Part shown: positions 40,676 through 51,250 of the stretch, in pieces | Layout: every line of letters starts with the position of its first letter | Numbering within the stretch: position 1 is the first letter of the stretch | NCBI RefSeq assembly: GCF_000315915.1 | Contig: NC_020191.1 | Coordinates: forward strand, 620,001 to 684,000 | DNA from: Henningerozyma blattae CBS 6284 | Taxonomy: Eukaryota; Ascomycota; Saccharomycetes; Saccharomycetales; Saccharomycetaceae | Length of the DNA: 64,000 nt | Reading direction: 5' to 3' | Program-made: the position numbers and the translations under genes | Notes under the pieces: model-generated | What the model was told of the DNA's origin: nothing | The model's database searches: none | Seen by the model: only the letters and a program-made list of their open reading frames with translations

Positions 40676-40999
40676 TTATAGCAACATCATAACTGCACCA
40701 GCAACTGCTATAGCACCTTCTAATTTTGGATTCAAACCAATAACACCACCATTTGATGAGGAGGCAGAAGAACTTTCAGTCATAGTTAAAGAGGCAGTAC
40801 TTAACCAGGATTCATATGCGGAATGTTTTGATATCATGGATGGATCAGTTGAGTGTGCAGACCAGTAAGATTCAGCAGCGGCAGAATGTGAAGCATCGTG
40901 GGAAGCCCAGGTAGTAGAGGAAGAAGAGTTTGCAACAATTGGCTTGGCAATAGATAAAAGTAAAACCGCAGAAGAAACAATTGGTAAGGAAACTTGCAT
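40676..40999 (-). CDS. Small Ser-rich GPI-anchored wall protein candidate
   Basis: Encodes 107 residues that I cannot assign to a named gene. It has the full plan of a GPI-anchored wall protein: an N-terminal signal peptide (MQVSLPIVSSAVLLLSIAKP, cleavage likely just after PIVA), a short Ser/Ala/His-rich middle, a small-residue stretch SSSASSSNGG that could hold the anchor site, and a hydrophobic C-terminal tail (EGAIAVAGAVMMLL) ending at the stop. The start ATG follows AAA. A TATTTATA word (41099-41106, TATAAATA on the coding strand) lies about 100 bp upstream. No gene occupies this place in the S. cerevisiae order, so it may be lineage-specific or fast-evolving. The protein plan makes a real gene likely despite its small size. 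Confidence 0.72.
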   Translation of the reverse strand: MQVSLPIVSSAVLLLSIAKPIVANSSSSTTWASHDASHSAAAESYWSAHSTDPSMISKHSAYESWLSTASLTMTESSSASSSNGGVIGLNPKLEGAIAVAGAVMMLL

Positions 41000-43090
41000 T
41001 TTGTGAAGATGTCTTGGTGGTATGGTTTTTGGATATCTTATAATTTTTAAAGTTAAACAAAAGAGAATAAATGAATATTGAATTTATTCAAAGAGTTGTA
41101 TTTATAAGTAAGAATTTATTATTAAACAAAATAAAATAAGGTCCAATAATGAAGTAAATACACATAAGTATATTATTATACTTGGTAGCTATAATTATTT
41201 AATAAAATATTGGGTTTTTACATAACTAAAAAGGTAAGTTTTGATATGTTGATTAGTTTTTACTCTTGGTTTTAGTATTGAGAACCAATCAAACAAGGTG
41301 CATTATTATTATATTAGTAACTGACATATGTCAAGTCTTAAATGTTGAATTCTTTTTATTGGGCAATTGTTTATTGTAAATTTCAAATTTGGCAACGGTG
41401 TACCAAAAAATAAGTCAATTGTTAGTAAGCAAAGTAAGTATTGGTCTTCAAAAGAAAAATGATTAACTAAACTAATTGTATTTATCGAATCACTACATTT
41501 TTAAAGGTGCATTTGTTATTAGTACGGAAAGGGTTTCTTTTCTACAGATTTTGGGCGCTAGCAGAAATTGTTCATTATTTCCTTTTTGGGAAATTTTGTT
41601 TTTTCCAGATCGATAGCGTCACAAATCGTAAAAATCATGGTGAAACAATATAATAAACGACTAAAAATGAGTTGTGAAGAACGTTTTTTAATCCGTTCTT
41701 ATAAATTTCTTGCCGTCTTCTTATAAATGCAAATAAATCTAGCATAATAAATAGATAGATAATAGATAATAAAATTCTGCATTTTAAAATAAGATACTTG
41801 ATAATATAAAGCAACAATTCACGGATAATATAATTCTTTTAATCTTCCTAATATTACTTTCTGATTATTTTTATTTATCTTTATTCTTATTTTCTTGCCC
41901 ATCGAAAATTATAATTTTATGTGAAAAGTCTACACAGCAAGTAAAAACCAGCTACAAGATACATGTTTTTTTTTAGTTTTTTATTTATTAGTTGATGGAA
42001 GATGAAATAGTAAAGTTCATCAAAATAAATATACATTTTTTTGTTGAAGGAAAAGCAAGAAAATTAATTATAAACATACGACTCGAGGAAACAACTTTAA
42101 AGTACTAGCTGAAACAAACTAGCTTATCAACTAGTTCACAAATGATTTCTTGACTAACCAAAAGAAAACAATAATTTAATAGTTGCTAATATGAAATATG
42201 CAAGTTCACGGCCACCGGGCATGGGAAGAATCAACGGAATACCAGAATTCCCAATTTAAATAATGGAACTAAGTCATATGAGTAAAAATGAAAAAAATTA
42301 TTTGTAATTCATTGAAATAGAGCATATTGGTATTTATTTAATAATTAAGGAAGGGGCTAGGTATATTGACAGCTTCAGAGGTTACTAGAGTAAAAAAAAT
42401 AAAATAAGAAAGGAAGATAATATTGGACGACAAATATGAGAACATCGCTTTTTAGATAAAACAAATTAGGTAAACTTATCGACTTATTCAAAAACAACTC
42501 ACTTGAGTTTACTTAATAATTTTTTTTTTTGAGGTATCAAAGAAGAAATGGTTCAGTGTATCGCCAAGATAAAGAAAAGTATGTAACAAAAATTGAAGCT
42601 TCAATCCATCAAAAATTAAAAAAAAAAAAATATGAACAATGGACTTCACATAATTTGGTTCTAGCCACATTTTTATGGTAAGCCAGACCTTTCAACGCGG
42701 GGAAAAGATGAAATATATGTGACACTGAACAAGAATAACTAAATACCGGTGAAGCAAGAATAAATGGAAATCGGTGAAATAAAAATAAAGGGAATGTGGG
42801 TATCAATAAACAAGACTAATGTTAGAATGATAATGGAATGCATAAAATGCCTAGCCAATCAATATAATCTCTCCAAGTCAATAATCGATGGAAATTTCTC
42901 TTATAACCAATGAAAGCTCTCAAGGGCAAGCGAATCTTGGATTTGTAAGCTTTGTAACCTCGAACAGAATGAAAAATGAATCATTAGGGTTCTTTAAATT
43001 TGATGTCAGTTTGTTGATGATTTTTTTTTTGTTTAATTTTTTATTTTACCTATGGGAAATTAATACAAAGGCAAGCAAGGCGCCAAGCTA
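41000..43090. other. Gene-free region beyond GPI-protein gene
   Basis: About 2.1 kb of AT-rich DNA. The first 110 bp include the TATA element of the GPI-protein gene. One TGAAACA word occurs at 42110-42116. Short frames (60-67 codons) have no recognisable product. S. cerevisiae has POR, NUP159, HIS5 and PRM5 between the flanking genes; I see no remnant of them. Confidence 0.4.
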
Positions 43091-44200
43091 ATTGGACACC
43101 TAAGTACCGACAATTTAAACGGGTTCAAGCGAAAAAATAGTGCTATTTCCATTCAAATTCAAGGATCTGGAAAAGAATTATACCCGTTCGATTAACTCCG
43201 TTCTTACATAATGGCTGATGGACGATATTTTCGGTTGGTAAAATCCGATCGCTTTAATGTATCCAGTGCCAGATATATCATAAGCAACATTCTTCCAATA
43301 AAGCAAATAACATTTTCCAAGGCACCCACTGTCTCATATTATTTAAAACGGTTGTGGCCAGTACCCACTTTTTTTAATATTTCAAACAATATATAAGTAG
43401 AAACATGTATCCTACTAATCAGGTAATTTCCATATATGTTAGCGAGTTCTGAACCGAACTTTGCCTGGCCAGAGGAACTTTGCATGGCTTAGTCGCATAG
43501 TTCAAATCAGGCTTTTTTTCACCTAGAAAAAATAAAAAATCGCAATTTCAAGATGCCACGCGATCTGTGGAGATGGCCGGCTGCTATCCATCAAGATTAT
43601 GTCCGACGGACAAACAGGAGCCGAGCCCCTCTTTGTTCCGCCTACTACGCTGATTTCTGTGCACTAGTATATATCCTAAAGAGGAAGTTGCTAGAAAGGA
43701 ATGAGACAATTATGCGCCTGTCATCCTGAGACGACCCTGACATGTTCCAAAGAGTACAGAGGATACGGCTACCCCTCAGACACATGCGTGGGGCGTGTGT
43801 ACGTAGTTTGTCACGCTTACCTATTGAGGACATATGTGCCAGGTGTCCAGACATGTCTCTTTATAAGGACATAGTTTCTTTTTTTATTTACCTTTTTCAT
43901 ACCTGTTTTCCGTATTGAAAGTTTCCCATTTTTGATTGGGCCTAGGCGAAAAACCAGGACAAGTATAAACCTAAACTTTAAAAGTGGATTTCGTATCTGG
44001 TGATTCCTGGTTCATCCGAATTACTTAGAAATCTGCGTGTAGTTTATAAGGCTTTGAAAACCGTTAGCCGAGGAAACTAAACTTTAATTGCATTTAAAGT
44101 TTAATATTCGATTCCATCCATCTAGCTTAATTAGAGGCGTTGGTTCTGCGATTTTTTCAACTTGCATAAATCAATGTGTGCAAGAAAGAAAGGTGTTCAG
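43091..44200 (+). promoter_or_regulatory. GC-richer distal upstream region of RPI1
   Basis: About 1.1 kb with clearly higher GC than its flanks, mainly 43540-43860 (GATGGCCGGCTGC, GGGGCGTGTGTACG). A 10 bp palindrome AGACATGTCT is at 43849-43858. Short frames here are not convincing. Likely a distal activating region for RPI1, by analogy with similar islands before other genes in the window. Confidence 0.35.
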
Positions 44201-45467
44201 AAATATTTTTTGCCCCTGCTTGTTCTTCTTCATTTGAAGATTCTAAAATTTAATTTATTCAAAATTATTGTTGAAAATGCACTTCTTTTTTTTTCTAATT
44301 TTTTTCAACTCTAAATAATATCTATCTTACTATTTACGTCAAGGTTATCATAAATATCAGCTTTCTGATATGGAATTGATGAGAAAATTGAGAAAAATTA
44401 GATGGTCCATTGCTTGTTATAATTCCAATTTTCGTATTTAGTCATTATATAATCTATTTTCATTCATTTGACAGGGATTCATCGACTTATTCCACATAAT
44501 TCTGATTTCAATAGATATTCCTGTCATCCCAATATAGAAATCCTGAAAGAACTTTTGTGTTACGTACTTGTCTAAAGCTTATCTATCAATCCAATCCCTG
44601 TAAACTATTCCCACTCATCTTCTTGACAGAAATATCTCTCTACTCCTTTAATCTGCGAATATATCGCATTTTCATTCCCCCATATTTAGTTTTTCGCTAT
44701 TTATTTCTGTTGATTCGTTATATTACAGTGCTTTTGCTATTTTTACACTAAGTTCTGTGGGTTGGTTCGCCAAGATTTTTTTTTATTTGTGTTAATTTAT
44801 TTAATCTTTTACTTCTCTGCTGCTATATATCTCTGTTGATTTATTGAATTGATTCGTTGTGTTCTCAAATTTATATTTCTTTTTGCAGTAACTTTATTAC
44901 AATATGTCTTTTAATTCCGACCTTGTATGTTGACTATTTTATTTTTTAATTAATATTTTATTTTTTAATTTTTATTGTTTTCCTTCTGCAATAATATATA
45001 ATTATCTCTTACATTTCAATTACATCTTACTTCTTTTTCAATATTGTGTAATCATACCAGCAGTACCCTGGTGATTCCATCAACCCGTTACTATTGAGAC
45101 TTCTCAACATCCTATTGTGGAACAATAATTTATTTCCCACTGGTGTTGAGTTTTTAATTATTTTAATTTGTTTATTTTTTTTTCTTTATTTTTTTTTCAG
45201 TTTTTAAAGTAGTATATTAACGACCACCCATTGCTTAACTTTTTGTTGTCACGACATTTTTGTTTTCTAATCTAATCTCAGTTGCTTTTGTTTTTTCTTT
45301 ACCGTCGTTTCAACCTTAAAATTAACCGCCCAAGTTTAAATGAAAATTGTCAAATGTTAATGAGATAAAGAGAAAGAGATAAAAAAACACAATATATAAC
45401 AAAACAAGTAATAAACCCGCAGGAGAAATTTAACACATATTAATATCTTAATATAATATTCATATAT
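44201..45467 (+). promoter_or_regulatory. Long pyrimidine-rich leader/promoter of RPI1
   Basis: About 1.27 kb immediately before RPI1 in which the coding strand is dominated by T and C, for example 44580-44760. It contains TCATTCC at 44672-44678 (core of a reported Ssd1-associated motif) and a short upstream reading frame at 44904-44933 that holds a GTATGT word. Purines increase only in the last 130 bp before the ATG. This looks like an unusually long transcribed leader. Confidence 0.5.
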
Positions 45468-45719
45468 ATGAAAAGTTATTTATCAAGCACTAGTACTACC
45501 GATTATAATAACGATAATAATAGTAATATCGACTTTAATAGTAATAATATTCAAAGAAGTAATAACCATATATTTAGTTTGGAAAACCAGAGGTACTTTA
45601 ATACTATTTCATCCTTGAATAAAATAAATCAAACAAATTATAGATTTACTTCTTCAGTTTTAGGTATGGATGGTAACAATAATAACATAAATAACATCAT
45701 TACTAACACTAATAATAAC

Positions 45720-45755
<36 letters not shown>

Positions 45756-48002
45756 CGGAATGCTGCAGGTATTAGTACAACAGATTCTGTAACGAATAAC
45801 TTGGAAGCACCTGGTATTTCTTCAAATATTAAAGAACATTCCAAAATTAATACCGATGACTTAACTATTAATAATGTCTCAAATAAAGATTTACAAAATA
45901 TTGAAAATATATTATCCGATTCAAACCCAAATACAAATCCAACTAGTGGAACTAATTCTACTACAGGAAATTCGGTGACACAACAAGCAACTTTCGATTC
46001 AGCTACACCAATATCGTCAGTCACTTCAACTTCCACTTTTGATAACAATAATCCATTAAGTGTTCCAAAATTAGATTCTAAGCAAACTTCCATTAGGGTT
46101 AATAGTACACTTTCAACAAAATTAAGAGGTAACAGTGTTCCAACTACAGATTCTTCTTCTTCTTCAATTAAGACTAATTATGTCTCCCCAATTTTGAGGC
46201 AATCAAGAAAGAAATGGAAAATTATTGAAGATATTTCTTTATTAAATGTCATATTATTAAATTCTAATTTATTGAATTATATGGAATATTTCAAGCCAAT
46301 GAAAAATTTTTGGTTAAAAATTTCAATTAGTTTAAATGAAACTTTTCATATTAATAGAAATTATCGGCAATGCCATGATAGATTTAAAGTATTGTATCTA
46401 AAAGCGCTAAAATTGGATGAAAATGAAGTCAATAAATTAGTACCTAATAATAATATTGAAGCAATATCCATTAATGCCTTAAGGGATGATATAAGTCTTG
46501 GCTTGGATGATGATTCAAAATTAAATATTTTACTGATTAAACTGAGAAATACTTTTGTATTTTTAAATGGTAATATTATCTTAAAATCTAACTCACCTTC
46601 TAGTTCTTTAATTGTAGATTCTAATCCTGGAGTTAGCAAGTGGAGCATAAACAAACCTTCACCAAAATTTAAGATCCCACGGACAGAAATTAATAATACT
46701 AATAGCGCTATCCATCAAAATTTTATTCAGAATAATAATGCTAATAATATTAGCAATAATAATAATAATAATACTGGCGATACTAATAATAATACTAACG
46801 ACAATTTCGACAATTCCCCATCAATATCCAATATCCATCCTTTTCCTTATTCAGATAATACTCAAACTCCAAATGATAGCAATTATACGAATGCTATGTA
46901 CCAGTCTATTTGTAATGTATTAAGTAATTTGCAAGAACAGATTAACAATTTAAGAACACAGGTCATTAATAATAATAATAGATTAAATGAACAACATATG
47001 TTTTATGAGAATCTACTAAACAATAGAGCAAACAGTAATTTACAATTTGATCCGAACAATGCCACCAATAATACTTCTAATAGTAATGGTAATATTGTTT
47101 CAGGTTCAGCAATTATGAATGCAAACTTAATGCAAAACAATAGCATTCTACTTAGATCTACTAATAAGTATTTTAACCCAATTTTCCAAAATAATGATTT
47201 GAGATACCCAACCTCTATCAATAATAATAGCATGCAAGTAAGCTTAAGTCAAAACTCAAATACTGATTCTAATAATAATAACAATAATGGACAAATATTG
47301 ATGAATACAATCCCTGGTAATAATGGTTTGAATTCGACAAATATTATAAATGATGGTACTAGTTTTGGTAGTTCTGGTGGTACAAACTCAACTGTTTCAT
47401 CTTCTACTTCCTCCATGGTGATGAATGAAAATTTTAGTAATTACCTTAATCGTAACTTGTTAAATCAATCGAACCAATCGAATTCATCCAATAGTAATGG
47501 CGTTCATCCTACTGGTACGATCCCTGTTCAAAATAGTCATCTAAATCATTATACTAACCATATGAATAATAATATTCCTCATAATATACAATTACCGTTA
47601 AACATGCCGTATTTACCAAATCAAAATATTGCTTTCGCTGAAAGTGATCCAATAGCACCAAATATAGGGCTACACCCCAATCAAACCACCACACGTAATA
47701 ATCATAACACTAGCAATAATCATATTAATCGTAACAATAGTAATACAAATAGTAATAGTGTTAGTAGTTGTGATAATAGTAATTCAAGTGAAAATTCTAA
47801 TGGTTTGCAAACTAGTAGTAGTAATAGTAGTAATACTATCAATAATAGTGATAGTGGAAGTCAAAATATTAGTACTTCTGATGATCACAGAAATAGTAGT
47901 GATGAAAACGAAAACAACACAAAAAGCAGTAACTCAACTACGAACAGTAGTAGTAATTCCACTGGTAGTAACAATGAAAACCGTGTTAATGTTACCCTTT
48001 GA
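45468..48002 (+). CDS. RPI1: Rpi1-family Myb/trihelix-like regulator
   Basis: Encodes 844 residues, about twice S. cerevisiae Rpi1 (407). Rpi1 is a nuclear regulator that dampens Ras-cAMP signalling and affects cell-wall and stress genes. The signature is one SANT/trihelix-like domain at about 245-315: RKKWKIIEDISLLNVILLNS, YFKPMKNFWLKISISL, and RNYRQCHDRFKVLYLKALKL; the S. cerevisiae protein has the same words (RKKWKEPEDI, FKPMKNFWKKIS, RQCHDRFKVLY). A second conserved part is LRNTFVFLNGNIILKS near 362-378, and a short coiled coil (MYQSICNVLSNLQEQINNLR) lies near 475-505. The rest is Asn/Ser low complexity with a 15-residue poly-Asn run. Position matches YIL119C next to the QDR genes. Confidence 0.93.
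45710..45754. repeat. AAT microsatellite coding poly-Asn in RPI1
   Basis: AAT repeat, nearly pure, giving about 15 Asn codons near residues 81-96 of Rpi1. Purity suggests recent slippage, so length variation between isolates is likely. Confidence 0.95.
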
Positions 48003-48522
48003 AAATACTTTCCTAAAATTCTGTGGGGAATTAGAGTCCCTAATATTACTTAAATATTGTTATATTAGAAATATCAACAAGTCATTATATTAATTATTAT
48101 TTATTTACAATCTGCATTTCCTTAATTTTATATTTTCTTCTGGCTTGCACAAATATATTCCTATTATATATTCGGAATACGTATGTAATAATAATTATGC
48201 ATAGAGGAAAATTTTAGATATGTTACATCATACGCAAAGATCATTATATTAGAGGAGATATTCAAGGTGAGTGTATATTCTATACGAAATTGTGAAGAGT
48301 TATTTTTTAGTAGTAATTTTGCAAAAAAAGCAAATATTCTCATATTTTCGATGAATAGATTGTTTAGAAGAATATATATATACATTTATATATATTTAAA
48401 TTAAGGATGGATTATAAAATGCATGAATGTAATGTAAATAAGATGCAAAAAGAAACGTTTAATAAAAAAAAGTCTATAACATTAAGTAAGTGTATGTGCA
48501 CTAGTAAATATGCATGCTCTCA
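48003..48522. other. Convergent RPI1/transporter 3' region
   Basis: A 520 bp AT-rich gap between two converging stops. TATATATATACATTTATATATATTT at about 48372-48396 is a strong candidate for a polyadenylation efficiency element. No gene is seen. Confidence 0.5.
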
Positions 48523-50364
48523 TTATTTTTTTAGGCTAGTGATGCTTTCTCGTTCTGTGATAGTTTGATTTGAAGTATTGCTCGTTATATCTGAGAGTTG
48601 ATTTGATTCCATATTTTCTTTTAGATTTGAATAATCTTGGATTGATTCTAAATCACCATTTTTTCTCAATTTTTCCAATCTTTTTGCTTCTGCTTTATTT
48701 AGTCTTTCACGCCTCCATTTTGTACCGTATTTCATTGGGATAAACACTAAAAAGTTACCCAGTAAAATTAAACCACATAAGAAACTGAATACACCTCCAA
48801 TAGTCATAGCTTCCTTCATGTCAGCAAAGCAACCCATAAATAAAGCACTTAAACTGCAACGAATTAAATTGAAACAACTTGTGGCAGTGGAAGATTTCCC
48901 TGGGTACAGATCGACTAATAAAGTACTAGAAGTGGATAAGGTAGACATCGCACAATAAGAACTAACAAATGAAGTAACACAAACTGCAGCGATGTTCCAT
49001 TTTTTATCAACAGACCAGCCGAAAAGTAAGAAGGAAATAACAGCCAAGAAATTTTGTGGGAGAGCAGCAATTAAACGAGCTCTAAAAATATTAAATTCTT
49101 CCTCTTGTGGGATTAATCCAGCAGCTTTATCATCTTCAAATTTTTTCAAAGATTTTTTGTAGAATACATCAATAATTCTACCAGTTAAAAGAGAACCTAG
49201 TAACCCACCAATACCACCTGGTAAATAGCAAAGACCCACGATAATTAATTTATAATTGTAAGGTGCTGCACTTAACTGCCCTGAAATGGATGTTAACATT
49301 AATGTCCATAATGCAAATTGTAGTCCACCTGGAAATAAAGACAAGAAAATTTCCAATTGAGCAGTGATTTTAATGGCAGATGTTAAATCTAGTTTAGGAA
49401 TATTTGGATCGATAGTATTGTAATCTGGGCTATCTAACTTGAATCTCTTCTTGACAGGTTTTAAATATAAGATTGGAGCTCTATTAATAATTCTCTTTGG
49501 TGTAACGGATAAATTACCGACAAGAGTTCTCTTAGTTTCTGGTAAGACAATACCTGCAATGGCCATACATGCACCACAACCAATAGCTAAAAACCAAAAG
49601 ATAGCTCTCCAATTATAAGCTGCAGCCAAAGCTGCACCAATCAAAGACCCGAAGGCTTGGCCCATTAATACTAGCCCTGATACAGCACCTACAAAAGTAC
49701 CTCTTTCAGCTTTGACAGTGAAATCACCAACCGCACCAGAACTAATGGCGATCAATGGAGAAATACCAGTACTCTGCAGGCATCTTAGGAAAATAATCAC
49801 ACCGTATGAATTACAGGCGGCAATACCAATTGATGCAACTACATACACTAGCATACCAAAAAGGATTACTGGTCTACGACCATAAATATCAGCTAGCCCA
49901 CCACTGACAGCAGGAGCAAACCCTTGAAAGATTAAATAGACAACCACAGAGACATTGACTAGGTTTTCATCCACGTTAAATTTCTTCTCTAATTGCTTTA
50001 AAGCAGGATAATAAATAGGTGAACCTAGTGATGACCAGAATCCACACATGGTTAATACAGCTACCATCCCCCACTTGTTCCAATACGATAGCATGGAATG
50101 AGGAGGGGTATGTTCTTGTGCTTCTTCATCTGGTGTTGACAATTCTCCATCAAGTGAAGTATCTATGGAAGAATCATCAGAATGGAGTTCACGTGTGGTA
50201 GTATGTGATAGAGTTCCTTTTAAGTAGTAAGTTCCGTCTTGATTAGGTATATAATCTGGGTCATATTTTTTATCGTCATCAGAATCTCGTTGATTTGTTA
50301 ATGGGATCGGAGGTTGCGTGTTTAATGAATTAAACGATTGTGAAGATGTGATGCTCTCTGCCAT
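48523..50364 (-). CDS. QDR1/QDR2/AQR1: Drug:H+ antiporter, DHA1 family (QDR/AQR1)
   Basis: Encodes 613 residues (S. cerevisiae Qdr1 563, Qdr2 542, Aqr1 586). It is a plasma-membrane major facilitator of the DHA1 group, which exports drugs, short-chain acids or polyamines by proton antiport. Residues 1-92 are a hydrophilic N-terminus; about 12 membrane helices follow from 95. MFS motif A is GGLADIYGRRPVIL at 155-168. The N-terminal half includes RCLQSTGISPLIAISSGAVGD (motif B region) and GLVLMGQAFGSLIGAALA (motif C region). A cytosolic loop of about 80 residues links the halves, and the tail is charged. The place between RPI1 and POG1 fits QDR1/QDR2 (YIL120W/121W); the ohnolog AQR1 (YNL065W) cannot be excluded. 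Confidence 0.9.
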   Translation of the reverse strand: MAESITSSQSFNSLNTQPPIPLTNQRDSDDDKKYDPDYIPNQDGTYYLKGTLSHTTTRELHSDDSSIDTSLDGELSTPDEEAQEHTPPHSMLSYWNKWGMVAVLTMCGFWSSLGSPIYYPALKQLEKKFNVDENLVNVSVVVYLIFQGFAPAVSGGLADIYGRRPVILFGMLVYVVASIGIAACNSYGVIIFLRCLQSTGISPLIAISSGAVGDFTVKAERGTFVGAVSGLVLMGQAFGSLIGAALAAAYNWRAIFWFLAIGCGACMAIAGIVLPETKRTLVGNLSVTPKRIINRAPILYLKPVKKRFKLDSPDYNTIDPNIPKLDLTSAIKITAQLEIFLSLFPGGLQFALWTLMLTSISGQLSAAPYNYKLIIVGLCYLPGGIGGLLGSLLTGRIIDVFYKKSLKKFEDDKAAGLIPQEEEFNIFRARLIAALPQNFLAVISFLLFGWSVDKKWNIAAVCVTSFVSSYCAMSTLSTSSTLLVDLYPGKSSTATSCFNLIRCSLSALFMGCFADMKEAMTIGGVFSFLCGLILLGNFLVFIPMKYGTKWRRERLNKAEAKRLEKLRKNGDLESIQDYSNLKENMESNQLSDITSNTSNQTITERESITSLKK

Positions 50365-51250
50365 CGTTTCGTATATTTTTTATTATTTACAATAGTATAG
50401 GGTATAGTTCCGGGTAGAATGTATAATTGGTTATGACAAAAATTAATATTCATACAAAGACTACAAGAGAATAGGTTAAATGATTATGATGATGTTTTTA
50501 TATAATTTGCTAAATATAAACAGTCATATAATAAATACTCAATTTGACTAATATCTACTTGCTATTAACTCTGTTATAGTAAATTAGACAATCGACTATT
50601 ATTTTTTTTTAATTGTCCTACCATTTTTACTACTTTAAGAATGGCAAAGTTTGGCGATGAAGTAGCTACGGAAATTTACTGGCGGAAAAACTAGCACCAA
50701 GCGATTTTTCATTATGTTTTTCGTGGAAAAAAAGAAACGAAGTAAGATATGGTTTGGGAAGTCAGTTATTAAAACTTCGGAGTGGCCTGATGCGAGAATT
50801 TCCGGGATCTACGGCGCGGGAATGTCACGTGTCGGGCGGTTCCGGGCCTATATTAAGAGTGGCGCTAACTAATTTGTGCCTCATTGAAATTTCAGCGTAA
50901 GATCCCATTGGATCGGGTATTTGCGGAAGCTACGTATGCGAAAATTCCCGACGGAGAAACTATTTTTTTTTGACTCCACGAATTAAGGAAGTCAAAAGGA
51001 ATGGACAGTCCCATATTTGGACTGGGCCTAGAATTCCCGAGATCTGCCTTGAAGGAAATTGTCGGGAACTCTCATCAGGAGCAATATCCTAAAAGAAGAA
51101 AAGAAAAATAGGCTATTGTATGACAAGCAAGGGGACTGACTTACTGGCTACAATTGATTCATCTTAGGCTGATAAGAGGCAAGGGGTCATGACAGATAAA
51201 CTAAATGACTATTTGATGAGGATGAATAAGAATAAATATTCTTCAAACTA
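50365..51250 (-). promoter_or_regulatory. Transporter promoter with CGG/CCG array
   Basis: Region before the QDR/AQR1 start. The proximal 300 bp are AT-rich with TATA-like words. Between about 50776 and 51067 (414-703 bp upstream) GC rises and many CGG/CCG triplets occur: 50778-50780, 50802-50806, 50812-50820, 50833-50839, 50842-50846, 50948-50954, 51036-51040 and 51061-51066. TCCCGA or TCGGGA recurs at 50947, 51035 and 51062. GTCACGTG (50824-50831) is an E-box. Zn2Cys6 activators that control multidrug genes bind such triplets. Confidence 0.55.

Noticed and set aside
43410..43520. tRNA-like words (TGGCTTAGTCG, GTTCAAATC followed by a T run)
   Set aside because: The A-box-like and B-box-like words are only about 10 bp apart, and no cloverleaf can be drawn. 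No tRNA was found anywhere in the window by this reading.
44925..45060. Spliced small gene in the RPI1 leader
   Set aside because: A good GTATGT donor is present but no branch sequence resembling TACTAAC occurs before the possible acceptors. It is kept only as a low-confidence finding.
50824..50831. GTCACGTG as a centromere CDEI element
   Set aside because: No 80 bp AT-rich CDEII or CDEIII with CCGAA follows; the downstream sequence is GC-rich. It fits an E-box in a promoter.
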